A stretch of 53,104 nt of DNA, taken from NCBI GenBank assembly GCA_964544085.1, contig CAZIZT010000008.1, forward strand, positions 1-53,104, read 5' to 3'. Shown piece after piece: positions 45,494-52,586 of the stretch. The translations under genes were made by a program, and so were the position numbers. Source of the DNA: CAZIZT01 sp964544085 (GTDB lineage Bacteria; Campylobacterota_A; Desulfurellia; Desulfurellales; Hippeaceae). Numbering within the stretch: position 1 is the stretch's first letter; each line of letters opens with the position of its first letter. The notes beneath the pieces are model-generated. The model had not been told where the DNA came from. It was given only the letters and a program-made list of their open reading frames with translations, and did no database searches.

Positions 45494-46172
45494 ACAGAGC
45501 AAACTCCAGAAAACCGGCAGAGTTGATAAGCGCCACAGGCCTATCATCAGCAAAACCGTAACTCTTCGACAGTGATTCGAAAGCAAGACTGCCGATCTCT
45601 ATGCGCTTGAACCCCTCAAGCATTCTCAACTCGATATTGGAGATAGCATTTCCAAACCGGTCGATGTAGACTATCCTCCCTTTCAGAAGACCGGCTCTTT
45701 TTACAGGAAACAGCTTCGTAACAGCAGGTCGATAGGCATCGCCAGCGTTTGCCAAGCCTTTTTTGTAGAGTGCATAAGCAGCAGGAACCATGATGCCGTA
45801 TGCGTCAAATGTGTGTGTATCCTCTGCATACTCGAGTTTTTCAGGATTAACCTTAACGCACTCTGCAGGCTCGATAAGCGAAAAAATCTCACCCTCTGGT
45901 CCAATAATGTACACATCTGCATACCTGCATGCCACTATGGCTCTATGGGTACCAACCCCGGGATCCACAACGACAATATGGATGGAGTCCCTGCCAAATG
46001 CCGGCAGCACTGTCCGAACCAGATAGGCAGCTTCTATCGCTCTGAAGGGCTTTATCGAGTGCGTAACATCGATGATTTTGCAGGAATCACCAAAAAGCGA
46101 CAATATGCGAGCCTTTAACAGCGCAACGAAGCCGCCAGAATCGCCAAAGTCAGTTGTCAGTGTTATTATCAT
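45426..46172 (-). CDS. DUF62-family protein (SAM hydroxide adenosyltransferase-like), divergent active site
   Basis: A 248-residue protein of the family that hydrolyses S-adenosylmethionine to adenosine and methionine. T-T-D-F-G near the start, V-V-D-P-G-V-G-T-x-R and I-D-R-F-G-N-A-I-S-N-I are kept. Two usual pieces are changed: P-D-N-G reads P-E-G-E, and F-H-G-R-D-x-F-A-P reads F-D-A-Y-G-I-M-V-P, so the conserved His is lost. Activity may be altered. Its start overlaps the TPR lipoprotein gene by 23 bp and its end overlaps comEC on the other strand. Confidence 0.82.
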   Translation of the reverse strand: MIITLTTDFGDSGGFVALLKARILSLFGDSCKIIDVTHSIKPFRAIEAAYLVRTVLPAFGRDSIHIVVVDPGVGTHRAIVACRYADVYIIGPEGEIFSLIEPAECVKVNPEKLEYAEDTHTFDAYGIMVPAAYALYKKGLANAGDAYRPAVTKLFPVKRAGLLKGRIVYIDRFGNAISNIELRMLEGFKRIEIGSLAFESLSKSYGFADDRPVALINSAGFLEFALFKDSFSQRFGVDYLDEVRVFFQ

Positions 46173-46962
46173 TGTGAATGCTTCTTTCTATCTTTCGCAG
46201 TAACTGAGCCTTCAGCACAGCGTACTTAGGATCATCATCCTTAATCCTGTTGAGCTGCTCCAAAGCCTTATCGGGCATATCAAGCTTATAGTAGCATAGC
46301 GCACGGGTGTAATCGATGTAGTAGGATGGACCGGTATAGTCTTCCATTTTGTAGAGGTTCTCAAGAGCCTTCAGGTACTCCTTGCGCATCATCTCTACAA
46401 AGATAAGCGCTTTCCAGTAGACCTTGCTCCCATAACTGGAAAAGGCAAGTGCACTTTCAAGGTCATCCTCAGCCCTGGCAAGCTCGCTAAGTTTAAGGTA
46501 TACCCTCGAACGATTGTAGAATGCAATATCAGTGTGAGCATACAGCGGGTTATTAATAAGTTTCGTAAATAGGGCAAGGGCTTTCTTGTAGTTGCCCTTT
46601 TCAAAGTAGTACACACCCAGAGCGTTGTAGGCATCAAAGAAGTTCTTATCCGCCTCTATGGCTTTACGCAGATATTCGGCATACAGCTTCCTGTTTCCCC
46701 TCATCTGGTATGCAAGCGCCTTGATGTAGTATATGCGCGGGTCGTTTTTAAGCACCTTTTGTGCCTCATCAAGGTAGCCAAACGCCTCTGCAAGGTGTGC
46801 ATAATCCTTGTGCAGTATTATGTTACGCGCCATTTCGTACTTCAAAAGTGCGATCTTTATTTGCTTATCCTTCGGCAGTGCGGGCTTTGCGTTGTAACTA
46901 ACACCGCCTGTCACGCAACCCGCAAGGAAAAGCGATATGACAACCAGAAAAAGACGTCTCAT
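46150..46962 (-). CDS. TPR-repeat outer-membrane lipoprotein
   Basis: A 270-residue protein with a type II signal peptide: M-R-R-L-F-L-V-V-I-S-L-F-L-A-G-C, with the lipidated Cys at 16. The mature part has about five tetratricopeptide repeats (for example Y-N-A-L-G-V-Y-Y-F-E-K-G-N-Y-K-K-A-L-A), a scaffold for protein contacts in the periplasm. No partner is evident. The lipobox fixes the start, and no Shine-Dalgarno precedes it; the promoter's -10 lies only six bases upstream. Confidence 0.85.
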   Translation of the reverse strand: MRRLFLVVISLFLAGCVTGGVSYNAKPALPKDKQIKIALLKYEMARNIILHKDYAHLAEAFGYLDEAQKVLKNDPRIYYIKALAYQMRGNRKLYAEYLRKAIEADKNFFDAYNALGVYYFEKGNYKKALALFTKLINNPLYAHTDIAFYNRSRVYLKLSELARAEDDLESALAFSSYGSKVYWKALIFVEMMRKEYLKALENLYKMEDYTGPSYYIDYTRALCYYKLDMPDKALEQLNRIKDDDPKYAVLKAQLLRKIERSIHNDNNTDN

Positions 46963-46968
46963 GCTGAC

Positions 46969-46996
46969 ATTATATACCCAGCTTTAATTCAGTCAA
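46969..46996 (-). promoter_or_regulatory. Promoter placing the start at or next to the lipoprotein ATG
   Basis: TTGACT (46996-46991), 16 bp, TATAAT (46974-46969) on the minus strand. Six bases separate the -10 from the ATG at 46962, so the mRNA is predicted to be leaderless. Confidence 0.7.
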
Positions 46997-47016
46997 CAAA
47001 AAGGAGAAGCACAGAA

Positions 47017-48036
47017 TCATAGATTTTTGAGAAATTCGAGGAACTGGTTTTTACCCTCTTCCCTTGCCCTGCATGCCGAACAGAGATGTTTATCATCACT
47101 TGAAAAAAACTCCTTACCACACGCCTCACATTTACGCTTGTAGGCTTCAAAGACCTTTCTGGGTTTTGATAGCACGCTGGAAATCGGTGCCTGATCCACA
47201 ATCAGCGCACCGTACAGGCAGGAATCCTCACACTGTTTACAGCCTATGCAGGACGCAGGATCGAAATAGATGGCGCCGCCTTCGTCACTCTTCTTTATTA
47301 GTATTGCATCAGCTGCACACACATGCTCACAAACTCCGCACAGATTGCATTCCTGACCTATCTCAATAGTTGCGGCTCTCGGGTAGAGCAAATTGTTCTT
47401 TACTCCCACAGCCGCGAGGCTCTGGCAGAATATCTCCCTTTTCTTCACTGTGCCTGCGGCCTTTCTGGCAAGCCTTATGGAAGAAAAGATGTTCCTCCTC
47501 GACAGGCTCTGGCGTGGAATATACACCTCTTTTGCTCTTTTTGTTTGTATCTTGAGATTAACCTGCACACCGGCAGCCTTTGCGGCTTTCACCGCAAGCC
47601 TCAGCTCGGTATAAAAGTACTTCAGTGTGTCATGGAATTTACAGCTCCTGCAGAAACCCCTATTTAGAACAACCCTCTTTCCATTTGCAAACATCCAGAA
47701 AAGCAGATCCTCACTAAGGCGAGAAAGGCACGCAACCTTAATCTCCGACTCGGCAAATATGCAACCTATCTCGATACTATCCGCATCCCTGATAGTTTCT
47801 ATGAAAACCCGGTTATCCTTCTGTATGCCAATGGCTGAAAACTCGCAAGCCGTATAGCAAAGACCGCAATTGAAGCAGAGATTCCTATCGACAGACGCTT
47901 CAGGTTTGAACCTTATAGCATCAACAAGGCAGATATCTTCGCATCTTCTACAGTGGGTCTTTGAGTAGGTATACCTTATGCAGCGCTTCTCATGCACCCA
48001 GATCGTTCCGCAGTTTGCAAAATCAACTGTAACCAT
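47017..48036 (-). CDS. Multi-cluster ferredoxin-like protein with C-terminal zinc ribbon
   Basis: Cytosolic electron-transfer-type protein of about 339 residues. Four Cys-rich 4Fe-4S motifs can be read: C-R-R-C-E-D-I-C-L (with an earlier Cys), C-F-N-C-G-L-C-Y-T-A-C, C-N-L-C-G-V-C-E-H-V-C, and C-I-G-C-K-Q-C-E-D-S-C. The end holds C-E-A-C and C-S-A-C, a zinc ribbon. It resembles 4Fe-4S proteins seen by formate dehydrogenase loci in related anaerobes, but no such genes are here. The open frame continues upstream to 48174 into the divergent riboswitch, which is unlikely to be coding; ATG 48036 is chosen, with GTG 47979 (starting V-H-E-K-R-C) as an alternative. Confidence 0.78.
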   Translation of the reverse strand: MVTVDFANCGTIWVHEKRCIRYTYSKTHCRRCEDICLVDAIRFKPEASVDRNLCFNCGLCYTACEFSAIGIQKDNRVFIETIRDADSIEIGCIFAESEIKVACLSRLSEDLLFWMFANGKRVVLNRGFCRSCKFHDTLKYFYTELRLAVKAAKAAGVQVNLKIQTKRAKEVYIPRQSLSRRNIFSSIRLARKAAGTVKKREIFCQSLAAVGVKNNLLYPRAATIEIGQECNLCGVCEHVCAADAILIKKSDEGGAIYFDPASCIGCKQCEDSCLYGALIVDQAPISSVLSKPRKVFEAYKRKCEACGKEFFSSDDKHLCSACRAREEGKNQFLEFLKNL

Positions 48037-48046
48037 ACCAGTACGC

Positions 48047-48075
48047 ATTATAGCCCGGGAGCAGCCGATCATCAA
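48047..48075 (-). promoter_or_regulatory. Promoter of the multi-cluster ferredoxin gene
   Basis: TTGATG (48075-48070), 17 bp, TATAAT (48052-48047) on the minus strand. The ATG at 48036 is only ten bases beyond, giving a leader of a few nucleotides. It is back to back with the riboswitch promoter. Confidence 0.7.
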
Positions 48076-48090
48076 GGAGGATACAGCACG

Positions 48091-48119
48091 TTGACAATTT
48101 TTCTCTTCTGTGTTAGAGT
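48091..48119 (+). promoter_or_regulatory. Promoter of the riboswitch-nrdD operon
   Basis: TTGACA (48091-48096), 17 bp, TAGAGT (48114-48119). The transcript would begin near 48126, immediately before the riboswitch P1 stem. Confidence 0.75.
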
Positions 48120-48127
48120 TGGTGGCA

Positions 48128-48295
48128 GATCGGGTGGAAGGAAGTCCGGTGAAAATCCGGCGCTGCCCCCGCAACTGTGAGGCTGACGAAACCCCACAAA
48201 CTGTGCCACTGTCAGGTTTAGGTGGTTAGCCCCGCTGACCTGACGGGAAGGCAGGGGGAGTAGGTTGAAGCCGAGCCAGGAGACTTTACCCGATC
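48128..48295 (+). ncRNA. Adenosylcobalamin (B12) riboswitch
   Basis: P1 is GATCGGGT (48128-48135) with ACCCGATC (48288-48295). Core motifs in order are TCCGGTGAAAATCCGG, GCTGCCCCCGCAACTG, the GCCACTG box, GGGAAGGC and the closing GCCAGGAGAC. These are the hallmarks of the cobalamin riboswitch family, which lowers expression of the downstream gene when adenosylcobalamin is plentiful. No intrinsic terminator with a T-run follows, so the control is probably at translation; this last point is inference. Confidence 0.96.
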
Positions 48296-48322
48296 GTAAA
48301 AGGAACGGGAGGTTCATCTGTC

Positions 48323-48358
48323 ATGAAAAGCCCACTTACGTTTAACCCATCACTATAG
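48323..48358 (+). CDS. Possible 11-codon leader peptide upstream of nrdD
   Basis: ATG at 48323 encodes M-K-S-P-L-T-F-N-P-S-L then TAG. GGGAGG lies ten bases upstream. The ORF is enclosed by CTGTCA (48318-48323) and TGACAG (48362-48367), which can pair. It could be a translated leader in the expression platform, or chance. Confidence 0.3.
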   Translation: MKSPLTFNPSL

Positions 48359-48390
48359 GACTGACAGCCGTGAATCAGCACACTATAAGC
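48349..48390 (+). promoter_or_regulatory. Second promoter with two NrdR-like boxes before nrdD
   Basis: CTGACA (48361-48366), 17 bp, TATAAG (48384-48389) forms a second promoter downstream of the riboswitch. CACTATA occurs at 48351 and again at 48381, exactly 30 bp apart and on either side of or overlapping the promoter; NrdR boxes (consensus like ACACTATAT) come in pairs with near three-turn spacing. If real, this promoter escapes B12 control and is repressed by NrdR. Confidence 0.4.
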
Positions 48391-48410
48391 CATACCCGGG
48401 AGAGAAAACC

Positions 48411-50444
48411 GTGTTTAGAGAAATAATAAAAAGGAACGGTACGCGTGTGCCGTTCGACGCATCAAAGATTACCAACGCCATTGCAAAGGCGGGCAAAGCA
48501 ACCGGCGAGTTTGATAAAGAGACGGCAAGGAAACTCACCATAAGGGTACTCAACCTTGCCTATCAGCTGCTCGGTAGCAAGACGCCCACCGTAGAGGAAA
48601 TTCAGGATATCGTAGAAGAGGTGCTTATCAGCTCTCCGTTTACAAAAACCGCAAGGGCATACATAATCTACAGGGAACAGCATGCCCAGATCCGCCAGAT
48701 AAAGGAGAAGGCAGACGTTTCGCTTGTTGATAAGTATCTGAACCGTATGGACTGGGAAGTAAAAGAAAACAGCAACATGAGCTTCTCCTTGCAAGGTTTG
48801 AACAACTACATCTCCTCACATGTTAGCAAAACCTACTGGCTCAACAAAATCTATCCAAAGGAAATAAGGGATGCGCATATAAACGGTGATCTGCACCTGC
48901 ACGATCTGGGTCTTTTGAGCGTCTATTGCGTGGGCTGGGATCTTCAGGATCTCCTGCTTAAGGGTTTCAGGGGAGCAAAGGGCAAAGTTTCAAGTTCACC
49001 CGCCAAGCATTTCAGAAGTGCGCTGGGCCAAATCGTCAACTTCTTCTATACCCTGCAGGGCGAGGCTGCCGGTGCTCAGGCTTTCTCCAGCATAGACACG
49101 TACCTTGCCCCATTCATAGCCTACGACAGGCTCACATACCGGGATGTCAAACAGGCGCTTCAGGAGTTTGTGTTCAACGTCAACGTACCCACAAGGGTGG
49201 GCTTCCAAACGCCCTTTACAAACGTGACACTGGATCTTAAGGTGCCCGAGCACATGAAGCATCAGGCGGTGATCATAGGTGGAAAATTGCAGAATTCTTC
49301 CTACGGAGAGTTTCAAAAGGAAATGGACATGTTCAACAGGGCTTTTCTTGAGGTGCTCTCTGAAGGCGATGCCGACGGCAGGGTTTTTACCTTCCCTATA
49401 CCCACATACAACATCACGAAGGATTTTGACTGGGACAATAGTAACCTTGATATACTCTGGGAAGCCACAGCAAAGTACGGTATTCCCTACTTTTCAAACT
49501 TTATTAACTCCGATATGTCACCCGAAGATGCCCGATCCATGTGTTGCAGACTGCGCCTTGAGACAAAAGAGCTGAAAAAGCGCGGGGGAGGGCTATTTGG
49601 GGCAAATCCGCTAACAGGAAGCATAGGCGTTGTTACGATAAATATGCCAAGAATTGGCTACCTTTCTAAAGATGAAAACGAATTCTTTGAACGTCTTGGA
49701 CGGCTGATGGATATAGCCAGAGAGAGCCTCGAGATAAAAAGAAAGGTACTTGAGAAATTCACCGAGGGCAACCTTTACCCATACTCAAAATTTTACCTTT
49801 CTGCGATAAAAGAACGGTTCGGTGAGTACTGGAAAAACCACTTTTCCACGATAGGGCTCGTGGGCATGAATGAAGCGTGCTTGAATCTCTTTGGTGAGGA
49901 TATAACAACGCAACGCTCTCGCGACTTTACCATCAGGGTGCTTAGATTTATGAGGGATAAGCTGCTTGAGTATCAGAACGAAACAGGCAACAACTACAAT
50001 CTCGAAGCTACACCGGCAGAAGGTACATCCTTCAGGCTTGCCATGATAGACAAGGAGAAGTATCCACGGATAAAAACGGCTACAAGCAAAGGAAAACCCT
50101 ACTACACCAACTCAACCCAGCTACCCGTAGGCTTTACCGATGACCTGTTTGAAGCCTTAGACCTGCAGGATGAGATCCAATCCATGTATACAGGTGGTAC
50201 CGTGCTGCATATATTTGTCGGTGAAAAGATAGACAATCCACAGAGCGTTAAGCTGCTCGTTAAAACCATATTTGAAAACTACAAATTGCCGTACATCACA
50301 ATAACGCCGACATTCTCCGTCTGCCCAATCCACGGATACATTGCGGGCGAACATTTTGAGTGTCCGTTGTGTAAACAGGAAAAATTAGAGGAGATCGAGC
50401 AGAAAATTGCCACTCTGAAAATAAAGTTGAAGGAGGTCGGATAA
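48411..50444 (+). CDS. nrdD: Anaerobic ribonucleoside-triphosphate reductase, catalytic part without glycyl-radical domain
   Basis: Class III ribonucleotide reductase that makes dNTPs without oxygen. In 677 residues: an ATP-cone allosteric domain (1 to about 95), the alpha/beta barrel with M-C-C-R-L-R-L active-site Cys region, and the C-terminal zinc site C638-P-I-H641 with C651-P-L-C654. In usual NrdD the next piece is the glycyl-radical loop; here residues 655-677 form a charged helix and the frame ends at TAA. The radical domain is the next gene. Start is GTG with GGGAG about nine bases upstream. Riboswitch and possibly NrdR control it. Confidence 0.93.
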   Translation: MFREIIKRNGTRVPFDASKITNAIAKAGKATGEFDKETARKLTIRVLNLAYQLLGSKTPTVEEIQDIVEEVLISSPFTKTARAYIIYREQHAQIRQIKEKADVSLVDKYLNRMDWEVKENSNMSFSLQGLNNYISSHVSKTYWLNKIYPKEIRDAHINGDLHLHDLGLLSVYCVGWDLQDLLLKGFRGAKGKVSSSPAKHFRSALGQIVNFFYTLQGEAAGAQAFSSIDTYLAPFIAYDRLTYRDVKQALQEFVFNVNVPTRVGFQTPFTNVTLDLKVPEHMKHQAVIIGGKLQNSSYGEFQKEMDMFNRAFLEVLSEGDADGRVFTFPIPTYNITKDFDWDNSNLDILWEATAKYGIPYFSNFINSDMSPEDARSMCCRLRLETKELKKRGGGLFGANPLTGSIGVVTINMPRIGYLSKDENEFFERLGRLMDIARESLEIKRKVLEKFTEGNLYPYSKFYLSAIKERFGEYWKNHFSTIGLVGMNEACLNLFGEDITTQRSRDFTIRVLRFMRDKLLEYQNETGNNYNLEATPAEGTSFRLAMIDKEKYPRIKTATSKGKPYYTNSTQLPVGFTDDLFEALDLQDEIQSMYTGGTVLHIFVGEKIDNPQSVKLLVKTIFENYKLPYITITPTFSVCPIHGYIAGEHFECPLCKQEKLEEIEQKIATLKIKLKEVG

Positions 50445-50642
50445 ATGCAGGTTGCAGTTGATAGAATTGATAAAAACACCATCATTGAGCAGATAAAAAA
50501 GCTTGAAGAGGAAAAGAAGCATGTTAGAGGAACACGCTGCGAGGTCTACTCACGTGTTGTGGGCTACCTAAGACCCGTAGACCAGTGGAACGACGGTAAA
50601 CAGGAGGAGTTCAAAGAGAGAAAAACCTTCAAAATCCGGTGA
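50445..50642 (+). CDS. Separate glycyl-radical domain of anaerobic ribonucleotide reductase
   Basis: A 65-residue protein holding the piece missing from the upstream nrdD product: E-V-Y-S-R-V-V-G-Y-L-R-P-V with Gly40 as the expected radical site, then the usual tail Q-E-E-F-K-E-R-K. It is in the same frame as nrdD, separated by a single TAA directly followed by ATG. AAGGAGG lies eight bases before the ATG, so it is a translated gene in its own right. Residues 9-28 are a charged helix that could pair with the C-terminal helix of NrdD. It should be activated by NrdG, next in the operon. Confidence 0.88.
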   Translation: MQVAVDRIDKNTIIEQIKKLEEEKKHVRGTRCEVYSRVVGYLRPVDQWNDGKQEEFKERKTFKIR

Positions 50643-50657
50643 TCGGTCCTGGCATAC

Positions 50658-51341
50658 ATGCTTATCGGCGGCCTGCAGCGGTTCTCTTTGATCGATTATC
50701 CCGGCGAACTGTGTGCAGTTGTGTTTACAATCGGCTGCAACTTCAGATGTCCCTACTGTCACAACCCCGAACTTGTCAACGCCACTGCCGCTCAGGTCGC
50801 AACCCCTAAGCTCCTCGACTTTCTCTCCCAGCGCAAAGGCAAGCTCACCGCCGTAACCATAACAGGCGGTGAGCCCACCCTCCAGAGCGACCTTAAAGAG
50901 TTCCTGATTGAGTTAAAAAAGCTCGGCTACAAAACGAAGCTTGACACAAACGGCACTAAACCAGATGTGATAGGCGATCTTATTGAGGCAGGCGCCGTGG
51001 ATTACATTGCGATGGATGTAAAGGCACCGCTTGAGAAATATCCACAAATCGTAAACGTACCGTGCGATACAGCAAAGATTCAACAAAGCATACAGACAAT
51101 AAAAAAGAGTGATTTAGACTACGAGTTTCGAACAACGCTTGTGAGGGAACTCCTCTCTTTGCAGGATGTAGAAAACATAGCCACAATGCTTGCGCCAGCA
51201 AAGGCATACTGCCTTCAGCGTTTCACTGCCACAAAGACCCTCGACCCGACGTACATGAACGCGACAACCTTCACGCCCGACGAATTGAACACACTGAAAC
51301 ATGACCTCTCAGATCTTTTCGAACGTCTGGTAATCCGTTAA
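50658..51341 (+). CDS. nrdG: Anaerobic ribonucleoside-triphosphate reductase activating protein (radical SAM)
   Basis: A 227-residue radical SAM activase that forms the glycyl radical of NrdD. The cluster-binding C27-N-F-R-C31-P-Y-C34 is visible, followed by I-T-G-G-E-P-T for SAM binding. The class is the longer type also seen with pflA-like activases. It follows the glycyl-radical gene by 15 bp; the Shine-Dalgarno is weak. Confidence 0.93.
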   Translation: MLIGGLQRFSLIDYPGELCAVVFTIGCNFRCPYCHNPELVNATAAQVATPKLLDFLSQRKGKLTAVTITGGEPTLQSDLKEFLIELKKLGYKTKLDTNGTKPDVIGDLIEAGAVDYIAMDVKAPLEKYPQIVNVPCDTAKIQQSIQTIKKSDLDYEFRTTLVRELLSLQDVENIATMLAPAKAYCLQRFTATKTLDPTYMNATTFTPDELNTLKHDLSDLFERLVIR

Positions 51342-51371
51342 CTTTTCAAAACCCGAAAACCACCATTTTGC

Positions 51372-51400
51372 TTGACAAACCCACACAAAATTCATATATA
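51372..51400 (+). promoter_or_regulatory. Promoter of tRNA-Asn
   Basis: TTGACA (51372-51377), 17 bp, TATATA (51395-51400); an overlapping TATACT follows. Transcription should begin about ten bases before the tRNA. Confidence 0.7.
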
Positions 51401-51417
51401 CTAACTGCATTTATTGC

Positions 51418-51493
<76 letters not shown>

Positions 51494-51639
51494 TTTTGAT
51501 GTCTGTTTCAAACTCATTCAAAGTGTCCTTCCGACTAATCCGCACAAGGAAGAAAGCAGGAAAAATAAAAATTTCTCTTTCTCCTATTCTGCAATGAGAA
51601 TAACACCCTACTCCCGACCAAAAGAATGTTTTAAAACGT
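51494..51639. other. AT-rich intergenic stretch after tRNA-Asn
   Basis: No gene, clear terminator or repeat of the tRNA 3' end is visible here. Base composition turns AT-rich compared with the core genome before it. A promoter follows at 51640. Confidence 0.5.
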
Positions 51640-51667
51640 TTGACTTTTTGTTTTGCTTTGCTATATT
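51640..51667 (+). promoter_or_regulatory. Promoter of the broken island genes
   Basis: TTGACT (51640-51645), 16 bp, TATATT (51662-51667). The GGAG at about 51713 precedes the HTH pseudogene start. Confidence 0.5.
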
Positions 51668-51726
51668 CTAATCTGTAATGTCAAATTGTAATAAACTCTG
51701 GCAGACATAAAGGAGTTGAACTTATT

Positions 51727-51858
51727 ATGAAAGTTTTATCAGAAATAATGACCCTTGAGGAGACCGCAAAATATTTAAAAATAGGAAAATCTACTCTTTA
51801 TAGAATGGCATGGGAAGGAAAAACCCACCGTGAAAATTGAGAATATGGAAAAATAGCA
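51727..51858 (+). pseudogene. Broken HTH (excisionase/MerR-like) DNA-binding gene
   Basis: The ATG at 51727 begins a typical small DNA-binding domain: M-T-L-E-E-T-A-K-Y-L-K-I-G-K-S-T-L-Y-R-M-A-W-E-G-K. Relatives continue with I-P-A-V-K-I-G-x-x-W. Here the frame goes wrong after G-K and stops at 51838-51840; the expected P-T-V-K-I-E-N-M is read in another frame (from 51824) and the following W-K in a third (from 51846). Two frameshifts thus break it. Such proteins often stand before tyrosine recombinases, as here. Confidence 0.7.
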
Positions 51859-52586
51859 AAATTATAATCAGGGTTTCTTACAATCAAGAGTTAATAAGAA
51901 AAATCATATCTTCGGTGAAAATTATATTTTTCTATTTGAAGATGATCATAGATGCCTTAAAGTTTTACTAAGGATAAGTTTTAAAGAAAAAGTTTATTTA
52001 TGAAGTGAAACGCCTTATATAAGATAAAAAATTACCAGTGATTTTGAATAAAAAGGAAGTGAAAAAGATTTTGGATACCACTACAAATATAAAACATAAA
52101 GTTATTTTAATGCTGATGTATTCTGGTGGATTATGAGTTGGAGAGGTTATAAAATTGAAGCCAGAAGATATAGACGCTGATAAAAAGTTGATTCAAATAA
52201 AAGCATCAAAAGGCAGAAAAGATCGGTATGCCTTGCTTTCCGATGTTGCTTTACAGACTTTACGAGAATACTGGAGAAAAGAGAAGCCTAAAAAGTGGCT
52301 GTTTCTGAGTTGGAATAGAGAAAAACATATAACTGCACGAACAGCTCAAAAGATTTTTCAAAACGCTTGTAGGAGATCGGGGATTAAAAAAGAGGTAACT
52401 GTTCATTCTTTAAGGCATAGTTTTGCTACTCATCTTTTAGAGAGTGGGATTGATTTAAGGTATATTCAGGAGCTTCTTGGCCATAAAAGTTCTAAGACAA
52501 CAGAGATATATACTCATGTCAGCGCAAAAGATCTTTCAGCAATAAAAAATCCACTTGATAGCCTTTTAACAGAAGGTGGAATATGA
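51846..52586 (+). pseudogene. Tyrosine recombinase (phage-type integrase) pseudogene
   Basis: The last 143 codons (52155-52586) hold the catalytic end of a XerD-like integrase: H-S-L-R-H-S-F-A-T-H-L-L-E-S-G-I and L-G-H-K-S-S-K-T-T-E-I-Y-T-H-V with the nucleophilic Tyr. Upstream in the same frame are L-P-V-I-L-N-K-K-E-V and L-M-L-M-Y-S-G-G-L, then TGA (52134-52136) where relatives have the catalytic Arg. Three TAA codons (51969, 51975, 52020) interrupt it further, and an internal deletion joins the N-terminal I-I-I-R-V-S-Y-N-Q-E-L-I-R-K-I to A-L-K-F-Y. The frame itself is not shifted over these 740 bases. Confidence 0.85.

Noticed and set aside
48037..48174. N-terminal extension of the multi-cluster ferredoxin
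   Set aside because: It covers its own promoter and the start of the B12 riboswitch on the other strand, and the added residues look non-coding.
51727..52586. Recoding of TGA (stop readthrough) to rescue the HTH and integrase genes
   Set aside because: TAA stops and real frameshifts are present too, so decay is the simpler reading.
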